From a bacterium (GTDB lineage: Bacteria; Chloroflexota; Dormibacteria; Aeolococcales; Bog-877), in contig JAKAXE010000013.1 of NCBI GenBank assembly GCA_021816695.1, positions 1 through 44,711 of the forward strand: a stretch of DNA of 44,711 nucleotides, read 5' to 3'. Below the pieces are notes generated by a model, which was given only the letters and a program-made list of their open reading frames with translations, did no database searches and was not told where the DNA came from. Positions 25,119-32,018 of this stretch are shown here, piece by piece (positions within the stretch are counted from its first letter, which is position 1; the number at the start of each line of letters is the position of its first letter). The translations under genes and the position numbers were made by a program.

Positions 25119-25678
25119 CCCGGTGCCCCGGGTACGGAGACCGAGGCGTACCCGTCGACGGGTGCGTCCGGATTGTCCGAGGGGAACTGGAAGCCGGAGA
25201 GGGTCAGGCCCGCCGACCCGGCGGCGTCGATGACCACCTGGGCCCCCGGGCTTGTGACCAGCAGGAACCTCCGGCCGAGGAAGAGGAAGACCTTCTGCCC
25301 GGGCATCCAGCCCGCGGGCGGGATCTCCACCTGGACGGCCCCCGCGCCGGCCGAGCCGGAGGCGATCGGGTCAAGCACGAGCTGGCCCACCGCCACCTGG
25401 CCCATGGCGTCCAGGGGGTACTGGTAGGCGGCGCCCTGGGCGGGAGCCGGGGCCGTGGCAACCGCCTTGGGTGGGGCCAGCGCCGGCTGCACCGCCGGGG
25501 CCGCCGCGTGGCTGTCCGTGGTCCGGGCGACCTGGGATCCAGCGCCACCATCTCGAGATGACGGGCGGCCCGACGCAGGCTGCGCCATACCCAGCACGGT
25601 CGCCGAGACGAGGGCGACGGGCAGGAGGGCTAGGAGAGCCGCTCCGCGGGGTGGGACGAGGTGGTGCATCTGGGGCAT
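25115..25678 (-). CDS. Small secreted protein of unknown function
   Basis: 187 residues with a signal peptide (MHHLVPPRGAALLALLPVAL, then VSATVLGMAQPASG), a long Ala/Pro/Gln-rich linker (about residues 40-85) and a compact C-terminal domain of about 100 residues. The domain contains YPLDAMGQVAVGQLVLDP and GQKVFLFLGRRFLLV, which look beta-rich. I do not recognise it, and it lacks the triple module. It starts at ATG 25678 or at ATG 25669, three codons in. It overlaps the C39-like peptidase by four bases, so it may be a partner, inhibitor or chaperone of that enzyme. This rests on gene order alone. Confidence 0.7.
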   Translation of the reverse strand: MPQMHHLVPPRGAALLALLPVALVSATVLGMAQPASGRPSSRDGGAGSQVARTTDSHAAAPAVQPALAPPKAVATAPAPAQGAAYQYPLDAMGQVAVGQLVLDPIASGSAGAGAVQVEIPPAGWMPGQKVFLFLGRRFLLVTSPGAQVVIDAAGSAGLTLSGFQFPSDNPDAPVDGYASVSVPGAPG

Positions 25679-26012
25679 GGAGTGGTCTTGGGTCGGCGAC
25701 GCGCTTGCGGTTGGTCGCGTTCAACCCGGGACCCGATCCTGCGGGAACGGGGCACCAGCGCCAACCTTCGTTACCGGCTCTCCACAGCGGTCGGACGGCC
25801 AGGCCCCGCGCCGCCCTGGCCCTTGCCCAGCCTCGTCCCCAGGAGCCCGGCGCCGGGCGCGGCAAGACCGGCCCCACTGCAGGGGTACACAGAGACAAGT
25901 TCCGAAGTTGTAAAAAAGTGCCCGGATGGCCGGGGCCCGGTGTTAGCATCGATCCTCAGCAGCCTCACAGCTAGGCGAGGGATCAGGATGGGCTGCTGAG
26001 AGGAGCTGTGGC
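25679..26012. other. Divergent control region between exoprotein genes
   Basis: Contains the promoters of the minus-strand exoprotein operon and the plus-strand module protein, plus the structured leader at 25955-26011. An A-rich tract (TTGTAAAAAAG) near 25910-25920 and TTAGCAT near 25943 stand out against the GC background. Their spacing does not make a clean promoter. Confidence 0.4.
25955..26011 (+). promoter_or_regulatory. Structured 5' leader with competing stems over the ribosome site
   Basis: CTCAGCAGCC (25955-25964) pairs perfectly with GGCTGCTGAG (25991-26000). The loop element CACAGCT (25966-25972) pairs perfectly with AGCTGTG (26004-26010), which overlaps the end of the GAGAGGAG ribosome site (25998-26005) just before ATG 26013. 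The two helices interleave: they form either a pseudoknot or mutually exclusive structures. No known riboswitch class matches. Confidence 0.5.
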
Positions 26013-27362
26013 ATGGGCCGGGTGGAGCAGTGGCTGAGGGCGGGGCTCAAGCGGCCTCTGACCCTGGCGGCGGTGATCGCCGTGCTGGCCGCCGGGGCCT
26101 GGGCGATCTCCCAGCCCGCCATCCAGCTCGCGGCCAGCTGCGCCGGGGGTGGCTACGGTGGCGGCGGCGCCGGGGGATACGGCGCCCCGACGGGCACCTG
26201 CGGCCCCTACGTGCCTCTGCCGCCCACCAGGGTCCTGGACACCCGCAACGGCACCGGGGGGGTGACCGGGCCGGTAGGACCGGGACAGACCATAAGCATC
26301 CAGGTGGCGGGCACGGCCGGGGTTCCTGTCTCGGGGGCCAGCGCGGTGGTCCTCAACGTCACCGTCACAGACCCCTCCGAGCCGAGCTACCTCACTGTAT
26401 ACCCTGAGGGTACGCAGCTCCCGCTAGCTTCCGACCTAAACTTCACCTTCGGGGAGACCGTCGCCAACTTGGTCGAGGTCCAACTGGGACCGAGCGGAGG
26501 CGTGAGCTTCTTCAACCAGCTCGGGCAGATCCAGGTGGTCGCCGACCTCGAGGGATACGTGTCCACCGCCACCAACGGCGACGCCGGGCTGTTCACCCCA
26601 GTCACCCCGGCGAGGCTCCTGGACACGAGGACCGGTCTGGGGGGCACCACTGGCCCCGTCACCCCCGGGCAGACGATCCGGGTCCTGGTGACCGGGGTGG
26701 GCGGCATCCCCTCCAGTGGGGTGGGAGCAGTGGCCTTCAACCTCACCGCCACCGACACCGCAGGCGGGAGCTTCATCACCGCCTACCCGGACTCGGAAGC
26801 CCGTCCGCTGGCGTCCAACCTCAATTTCATCGGGGGCGAGACGGTGGCCAATCGGGTGATCGTGCCCGTGGTGGACGGGTACGTCGACCTCTACAACGAC
26901 TTCACCGGGTCCTCCGCCCAACTGGTTTTGGACGTGAACGGCTATTTCAGCAGTAGCAGCGCCACTTCGTCCAGCGGCTCGGACTTCAACTCCCAGTCCC
27001 CCCAGCGGATCGTGGATACTCGGGCCGGCAGCGGCGAGGGCTACGCCGGCCAGAGGCTGGGTCCAGGAGGGGTACTGACGATCCAAGTGGCGGGCTTCGG
27101 CGGGGTGCCGTCGATGACCTCCTCGTCGCCACCAGCCGCCGTGGTACTGAACGTGACCGTGACCGATACCAGCGAGGCGAGCTACCTGACGGTCTGGCCC
27201 AGCAACGTCGCCCAGCCCGGGACATCGGATATTAATTTCGGGGTCGGGCAGACTGTGCCGAACTTGGTGGTGGTTGGTCTCAGTCCCACGGGCGAGGTCT
27301 CCTTCTACAACCAGCTGGGCAACGTGGACATCGTGGTCGACGTCGAGGGCTGGTACTCCTGA
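26013..27362 (+). CDS. Secreted protein made almost only of three C-terminal-type modules
   Basis: 449 residues. A signal or anchor segment (LTLAAVIAVLAAGAWAISQP, about residues 16-35) and a short glycine-rich, two-cysteine stretch (CAGGGYGGGGAGGYG) are followed directly by three modules. No enzymatic domain is present. The ATG at 26013 has GAGAGGAG eight bases upstream. It is divergent from the C39-like operon, from which it is separated by a structured leader. As the stand-alone form of the module it may be a structural surface protein or a competitor or partner for the same ligand (inference). The modules are of the cysteine-free type, beginning PTRVLDTRNG, PARLLDTRTG and PQRIVDTRAG. Confidence 0.85.
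   Translation: MGRVEQWLRAGLKRPLTLAAVIAVLAAGAWAISQPAIQLAASCAGGGYGGGGAGGYGAPTGTCGPYVPLPPTRVLDTRNGTGGVTGPVGPGQTISIQVAGTAGVPVSGASAVVLNVTVTDPSEPSYLTVYPEGTQLPLASDLNFTFGETVANLVEVQLGPSGGVSFFNQLGQIQVVADLEGYVSTATNGDAGLFTPVTPARLLDTRTGLGGTTGPVTPGQTIRVLVTGVGGIPSSGVGAVAFNLTATDTAGGSFITAYPDSEARPLASNLNFIGGETVANRVIVPVVDGYVDLYNDFTGSSAQLVLDVNGYFSSSSATSSSGSDFNSQSPQRIVDTRAGSGEGYAGQRLGPGGVLTIQVAGFGGVPSMTSSSPPAAVVLNVTVTDTSEASYLTVWPSNVAQPGTSDINFGVGQTVPNLVVVGLSPTGEVSFYNQLGNVDIVVDVEGWYS
26205..27360 (+). repeat. Three tandem modules of the module-only protein
   Basis: Copies lie roughly at 26205-26565, 26590-26950 and 26985-27360. Each has NVTVTD- or NLTATD-like, YLTVYP- or FITAYP-like, SDLNF/SNLNF/SDINF and a final VDVEGWY-like strand. 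The first and second differ most in the linker after DTR. Confidence 0.9.
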
Positions 27363-27490
27363 GGGCTGGCGCTACCGCCGGCAGTTCCTGGGACTGACCT
27401 CAGTAGGCGCCCCCCGGCTGACAGTCGCGGCTCCCGCCGCCGCGGGCTATATCCTGAGCGGCAGCAGCCAGATGGCACCCAATCCCCGAT

Positions 27491-27535
27491 CAGGGTTCTC
27501 GGGGCCGGAGCGGCGGATCAGGTCCGCCCCCCAGC
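27491..27535. repeat. Hairpins between convergent genes, possible two-way terminator
   Basis: CCCCGA...TCGGGG and, just after it, GGCGGATCAGGTCCGCC form two short GC stems between the module protein (plus) and the GT4 gene (minus). No T run follows on either strand, so termination is only suggested by position. The rest of 27363-27596 shows nothing else. Confidence 0.3.
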
Positions 27536-27596
27536 GCGACTCTCAAAAGTCCCGCAGACAGTCCCGATGGCCTCCCCGGGCATAGGCCGACTCCGG

Positions 27597-28997
27597 TTAC
27601 TGGGTCCCCGACTTGTCGGACCGCCCCTGGCGGCGGCGGCGCGCCCACCAGCTCCGGGCGCGCCTCAGGGTGGCGGCGGCGCCGTCCCGGCGCCAGCTCG
27701 CAGCGGCGCGGCGCCCCAGCCGCAACACCTCCGCCACGGTCGGCCGGTGAGGGGAGCCGCCGCCGGTCGGCCGACCTGGCCGGCGAGGAAGGTCGGCGGC
27801 CCGGAATGGAGCCTTGGCGAAGGCCCGCAGCGGGCTGGTGGCCCGATCCCAGGTGAGCTCCTGCGCCTGGGCCAGGACCCGGGAGGAAATCTCCTCCCGG
27901 CGGGTCCTGCTCCGGGCCAGCTCGCGGATGGCCGCCTCCAGCGCCTCGGGGTCCTTCGGGGGTACCGTCCACCCCAGCTCCCGCTCCTCCACCAGGTGGG
28001 CGAAGTGGTCCCCCTTGGTGCAGATGATGGGCAGCCCGGCCCAGAGGTAGTCGAGGAGCCGGGTACGGAAGGAGAAGTGGGTCTCGGCGTTCTCGAAATG
28101 GGTGGACACTCCGCAGTCCGCACCCGCCAGCCACCTGCCCCGCTCCTGATACGGCACCCAGTCGGCGTTGAAGAACACCCGCCGACCGGTGAGGGCGAGC
28201 TGATCCGAGAGCTCCAGGACCTTCCTGGTGATCCACATCTTGGGAGGGATCCCGGAGTTGGGATGGCTGGTGGACATGAAGACCAGCTTCACCGGGGGTG
28301 AGACGTCCTCGACCCGGGCCACCGCCTGGATCAGGGTCAAGGGGTCGAACCAGTTGTAGATCCCACCTCCCCAGAGGAGCACCAGGTCGTCCTGTTCCAC
28401 CCCGGGCAGGGGAAGGCGACTGCCCCTGTCCCGGGCCGGGGGTGGTGCCTCCGGCAGTCCGAAGGGAACCACGTCGATCAGCTGGCGGAAGGTCGGGTCC
28501 CGGGACCAGTTGCGGGGGTTGAGCCGGCCGGCGGCCAGCAGCGAGCCGAGCCACAGGTCCCGCTGGGTCTCGCTGGCGCAGATGAAGTAGTCCCCCAGCC
28601 GGAGCATGTCCGAGACCGCCTCGCGGACCTGGAAGTCCTCGCGCTCCCGCTCGGCCATTCCCAGGTGCTCCTCCTGGCCCAGCAGCGCGATGGGGAAGGG
28701 GTCGTACAGGTCCACCACCAGCGGTGAGTCCAGCTCCCGGAGCACCGGGTAGCGCACCAGCGCCAGCCCCTCGATCAACACCAGGTCGTGGGAGCGGGCC
28801 AGACGCTCCAGGGCCGTTGGCCCCAGCTCCGGCGAGACGGTGATCCCCGGGCTGGCGAGGTCGGTGGAGCCCAGCCCCACCAGGGTCACCTGGTGGCCGT
28901 CTGCGGCCAGACTCCGCCCCAGCTCGAAGCAGCGGATCCCGGGGCCCGCCATCCTGATGGCTACCACGTCGTTGGCCACGATCAGGACCCGGCTCAC
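27597..28997 (-). CDS. GT4-type (GT-B fold) glycosyltransferase
   Basis: A two-domain glycosyltransferase. A start at GTG 28997 gives SRVLIVANDVVAIRMAGPGI, a normal GT4 N-terminus with the glycine-containing donor loop; the frame is open to 29093 but those residues are not family-like. The C-terminal half has LWGGGIYNWFDPLTLIQAVA and the HFSFRTRLLDYLWAGLPIIC region that replaces the usual E-x7-E motif, then GLGWTVPP-like ELGWTVPPKDPEALEAAI. This form with the YNWFDP motif is common in Chloroflexota and actinobacterial polysaccharide clusters. The last 70 residues are basic and low-complexity. It diverges from the membrane-protein gene with a 102-base gap. Confidence 0.85.
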   Translation of the reverse strand: MSRVLIVANDVVAIRMAGPGIRCFELGRSLAADGHQVTLVGLGSTDLASPGITVSPELGPTALERLARSHDLVLIEGLALVRYPVLRELDSPLVVDLYDPFPIALLGQEEHLGMAEREREDFQVREAVSDMLRLGDYFICASETQRDLWLGSLLAAGRLNPRNWSRDPTFRQLIDVVPFGLPEAPPPARDRGSRLPLPGVEQDDLVLLWGGGIYNWFDPLTLIQAVARVEDVSPPVKLVFMSTSHPNSGIPPKMWITRKVLELSDQLALTGRRVFFNADWVPYQERGRWLAGADCGVSTHFENAETHFSFRTRLLDYLWAGLPIICTKGDHFAHLVEERELGWTVPPKDPEALEAAIRELARSRTRREEISSRVLAQAQELTWDRATSPLRAFAKAPFRAADLPRRPGRPTGGGSPHRPTVAEVLRLGRRAAASWRRDGAAATLRRARSWWARRRRQGRSDKSGTQ

Positions 28998-29099
28998 CTC
29001 GGCAAGATACCAGGGCTGGAAGCTGCTTCTGGGACGGCCGCCAGGGTCAGGCCCGGCCGTGACCGCCCTCCACGCCACCGCATCGGAGATCATGACGGG

Positions 29100-30725
29100 G
29101 TGGACGCCGCGTCATTGGCTCCCGCCGCGGAAGGCGAGCGCGGCAGCTCGACCGGCCCTGCCTGGGCACGGGCGGTGCTGCTGCCCGGTGCGGTCACCCT
29201 CTGGTGCCTGCATTCGCTGCTGGCTCCGGGCTATGTGCTCCAGATCGACGCCGTCTTCGGGCCCCACATGCCCCTCTCCCTCTCCGGAGTTGGGGCGCCG
29301 CTCACCTTGGTGGCGCACCTCCTGGGTGGCTACTGGTCCGGGAGGCTGTACGTTGGCCTGGCCATCTTCCTGTGCGGGTTCGGCCCCATGGTGCTCCTGC
29401 GCCGGCTCAGCTGGATGGCCCAGGTGCCCGCCGGACTGCTCGGCGCACTCAATCCCTTCGTGTACGACCGGGTCGTCGAGGGCCAGTGGGGGGTGGCCGC
29501 CGGCGCGGGGATGCTCTTCCTCTGGTTGTCCTCCTGGGAGGCACTTCTCCGGAGGCCGTCCGTGGGCCGGCTCGCCCTCACCGCAGGGGCCGGTTGGCTG
29601 GCGGTGGTATTCGACCAGCACACGATCGGGGTGCTGCTGGTCCTGGCGGCCGCGAGCCTGCTGTGGCGCCGGGCCTGGTGCGCCCCCCGGACACTGGTTT
29701 GGGGGCTGGCGAGCTTCGTGATCCTGATCGCAGCGCTCTCCTATGCGCTGCCACCCTTCTTCTCGGGTCCCAACAGCACCTATTACTCGGTGCAGCACTT
29801 CTCGCGAGCGGACCTCGTGGAGTTCCGCTCCACCGCCAGCCCCCGCTACGGACTCTGGGTGAACCTTCTGGGACTCTATGGATTCTGGGCCGAGCGGCTG
29901 GGGCGGATCCCCATGCTCAACTCCGGCGCCCCGTGGTGGCCGCTGGCAGCCGCGGTCCTCTCGGCCCTGGCGGTCGCCGGAGCCTGGGTCCGGCGGGAGT
30001 GGACGTGGCTACTGGGGTGTGCAGTCCTGGGTCTGCTGGTCGCCGGGAGCACCGCCACCGGGCCGGGACAGCAGGCCTTACTTTGGCTGATGCAGCGAAT
30101 CCCTCTGCTGGGTGCCTACCGCGAGCCGGAGAAGTGGAGCGAGCTCTGGCTGCTGGCCGTGGTGGTCCTCTCCGCAGCTTTGGTGGACCAGCTAAGGCGA
30201 ACGCCACGCCGTGCAGCCTGGGGCGGGACGCTGGCGGTGCTGCTGGTCGCGGCCACCCTGCTCCCGGCCGGCGCGGCGGTGCTCCGGGAGCTGCCGGCAA
30301 CCGTGCGCCCGTCCCGATACCCCACGGGCTGGCTACAGACCGCGGTGTACATGAAGCGGACGGTGCCTAGCACCTCTCCGGTCCTCGTGCTCCCCTGGAC
30401 CCTGTACGAGGAGCTCCCGTTCACCGGGAACGTCCTCACCGCCAACCCGGCCAGCGTGGTCTTCCCCGGCCACCTGATCTCCCCCAACGACCTCCAGATC
30501 CCGGGCGCGGTGACCGAGGCCAGCGCTCCCGGGAACCTGACCCAGATCGCCCTCGATCCGCTTGCCCCTGACTGCGCCCTGGCGAAGGGGATCCGGGAGC
30601 TCGGCATCTCATGGGTGCTCGTTGAGCCCGCCCCCGGAGGCGAACAGGCGGCCAGCGCCCTACTGGGCTGTGGCTTCACTGTTCGGTTCGGCGAGCCCCC
30701 GGGGCTGATTCTCCTCCGAGCCTGA
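29100..30725 (+). CDS. Polytopic membrane protein, GT-C-like
   Basis: 541 residues with about eleven membrane segments followed by a soluble C-terminal part of about 170 residues. HSLLAPGYVLQIDAVFGPHM follows the first helix, with the acidic Asp in the position expected for GT-C enzymes. LLGAYREPEKWSELWLLAVV is a motif shared with other large envelope glycan membrane proteins, including a similar segment in the 753-residue protein at 36688. It probably transfers a sugar from a polyprenyl-phosphate donor outside the membrane, but the substrate is unknown. The GTG at 29100 has GGAG 12 bases upstream; the longer open frame is antisense to the GT4 gene and not protein-like. Confidence 0.75.
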   Translation: MDAASLAPAAEGERGSSTGPAWARAVLLPGAVTLWCLHSLLAPGYVLQIDAVFGPHMPLSLSGVGAPLTLVAHLLGGYWSGRLYVGLAIFLCGFGPMVLLRRLSWMAQVPAGLLGALNPFVYDRVVEGQWGVAAGAGMLFLWLSSWEALLRRPSVGRLALTAGAGWLAVVFDQHTIGVLLVLAAASLLWRRAWCAPRTLVWGLASFVILIAALSYALPPFFSGPNSTYYSVQHFSRADLVEFRSTASPRYGLWVNLLGLYGFWAERLGRIPMLNSGAPWWPLAAAVLSALAVAGAWVRREWTWLLGCAVLGLLVAGSTATGPGQQALLWLMQRIPLLGAYREPEKWSELWLLAVVVLSAALVDQLRRTPRRAAWGGTLAVLLVAATLLPAGAAVLRELPATVRPSRYPTGWLQTAVYMKRTVPSTSPVLVLPWTLYEELPFTGNVLTANPASVVFPGHLISPNDLQIPGAVTEASAPGNLTQIALDPLAPDCALAKGIRELGISWVLVEPAPGGEQAASALLGCGFTVRFGEPPGLILLRA

Positions 30726-30813
30726 CCCGGGTTTCGCGTCCGCCGCGGGCGCAACACTCCAGGACCGCGAGGACACAAAGTGGTGATTTTTTCGTAAGTT
30801 CGATTGGTTCCCC

Positions 30814-30842
30814 TTGACTCAACTTGAGAGTGAGTCGATACT
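30814..30842 (+). promoter_or_regulatory. Strong sigma-70-type promoter
   Basis: TTGACT (30814-30819) and GATACT (30837-30842) with exactly 17 bases between are the best housekeeping promoter match in the window. It would drive the GT2-flippase-GT4 operon from 31182. A T6 run at 30787-30792 just before it may end transcription from the upstream membrane-protein gene. Confidence 0.6.
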
Positions 30843-30855
30843 CGTTTGCGAGCCC

Positions 30856-30883
30856 ATCGAGCGGAAGCTGGCGCAAGCTCGAT
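30856..30883 (+). repeat. Leader hairpin after the promoter
   Basis: ATCGAGC and GCTCGAT form a perfect 7-base stem within the first 35 transcribed bases, with an inner AGCT/AGCT pair. It may be a stability or regulatory element. There is no T run, so it is not a plain terminator. Confidence 0.35.
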
Positions 30884-30910
30884 CAGGTCATGGTATCGGG
30901 AGGAGTCGAG

Positions 30911-31189
30911 ATGCGCTGGGCCGGATGGCCCCCGTCTTTCGTTGTTGCCGGACCGGAGCCCCGCGCCGAGGAGGGCGGTGGCCGAGCGCGGTCTTGCCTG
31001 ATAACCGGAGGGCACCCCGTTGGGCCGTCGGTCGCCGCCGCCCGAGGGACCCGTCCCGCCCACGGTTCGCCAGGTAATCATCCTGCCCTAGGCTGCGTCC
31101 GCCAAGTAATGCGCTCTGTGAGGCTGCCCCGGTTGATGGGCGACCCCGTTTGCCCGGGCACTCAAGTAGCAGGAGGCGACGTTGGCTGA
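30911..31189 (+). CDS. Possible 92-codon gene in the GT2 leader
   Basis: ATG 30911 has a strong GGGAGGAG site seven bases upstream. It follows the promoter at 30814-30842, and its stop overlaps the GT2 start by eight bases (TTGGCTGA). Against it: the product (MRWAGWPPSFVVAGPEPRA...) is Arg/Gly/Pro-rich with no hydrophobic core, third codon positions are not strongly GC-biased, and no family is recognised. It could be a translated leader that couples to the GT2 gene rather than a working protein. If it is not a gene, 30726-31181 is a long 5' region. Confidence 0.3.
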   Translation: MRWAGWPPSFVVAGPEPRAEEGGGRARSCLITGGHPVGPSVAAARGTRPAHGSPGNHPALGCVRQVMRSVRLPRLMGDPVCPGTQVAGGDVG

Positions 31190-32018
31190 CCCAGGCCTCG
31201 GCGCGAGGGCTCCTGCGCCCACGGGAGAGAGGTCTTCGGTCGGCCCCGAATTGAGTGTGATAGTGCCCACCTACCACGAGGCCGAGACGATCGTCCAGAA
31301 TCTCAAGCGACTCACAATCGCCTTGGATCAGACCGGCGTCTCCTTCGAGGTGCTGCTGGTGGTGGACGGGGACCAGAGGACTTACGCCGCCGCCCGGGAG
31401 TGCGGGTCGCCAAGCGTGTCGGTTCTCGGGTACTCCCGCAACCGTGGCAAGGGGTTCGCCCTCAGGTATGGGATCTCCCAGGCGCGGGGACGGCTCGTGA
31501 CCTTCATCGACTCCGACATGGAGATCGCCCCAGAGGAGATCGGCCGGATGGCACGGCTGCTCGACCTCTACTCAGCGGACGTGGTAGTGGGCAGCAAGCG
31601 CCACCCCATGAGCCAGGTGCACTACCCCTGGCCCCGACGAGTCCAGTCCCTCGCCTACCAGCTGCTCGTCCGGCTCCTCTTTCGGGTCAAGGTACGGGAC
31701 ACCCAGACTGGGCTCAAGATGTTCCGCCGCGAGGTGGCCGAGCGGGTGGTGGACGCCGCCCTGGTGAAACGCTTCGCCTTCGACCTCGAGCTTCTGGTGC
31801 TGGCTCGCCACTTCGGCTTCGGGCGGATCATCGAGGCTCCCGTGCAGATCGACTACAAGTTCAAGAGCACGACCAATCCGAGGGCGGTTTTCTCCGTGCT
31901 CTGGGACACAGCGGCGATCTTCTACCGGCTGCACGTCCTGCACTGGTACGACGGAGCGGAGGCACGGGGCCTCAGCCTGCTGCTGGAGGAACTCCCAGCG
32001 CCGCTTGCCGGTGACTGA
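31182..32018 (+). CDS. GT2 glycosyltransferase, dolichyl-phosphate glucose/mannose synthase-like
   Basis: A family 2 glycosyltransferase of the ALG5/DPM type, making a polyprenyl-phosphate sugar at the cytoplasmic face. It starts LSVIVPTYHEAETIVQNLKR and has RNRGKGFALRYGISQARG, the metal-binding DSD (TFIDSDMEI), GSKRHPMS and DTQTGLKMFRREV, all characteristic. A weakly hydrophobic C-terminus without clear membrane helices follows. The start is TTG 31182 with AGGAGG six bases upstream. It is the first clear gene downstream of the strong promoter, and it overlaps the flippase gene. The lipid-linked sugar it makes would suit the GT-C-like proteins encoded nearby. Confidence 0.9.
   Translation: MADPGLGARAPAPTGERSSVGPELSVIVPTYHEAETIVQNLKRLTIALDQTGVSFEVLLVVDGDQRTYAAARECGSPSVSVLGYSRNRGKGFALRYGISQARGRLVTFIDSDMEIAPEEIGRMARLLDLYSADVVVGSKRHPMSQVHYPWPRRVQSLAYQLLVRLLFRVKVRDTQTGLKMFRREVAERVVDAALVKRFAFDLELLVLARHFGFGRIIEAPVQIDYKFKSTTNPRAVFSVLWDTAAIFYRLHVLHWYDGAEARGLSLLLEELPAPLAGD

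Noticed and set aside
25880-25950. TTGTAA with TTAGCAT as a promoter for the module-only protein.
   Set aside because: The spacing is about 30 bases, too long for a standard promoter; kept only as a remark.
27418-27597. Short plus-strand frame after the module-only gene.
   Set aside because: No ribosome site or protein character; it lies between convergent genes and contains hairpins.
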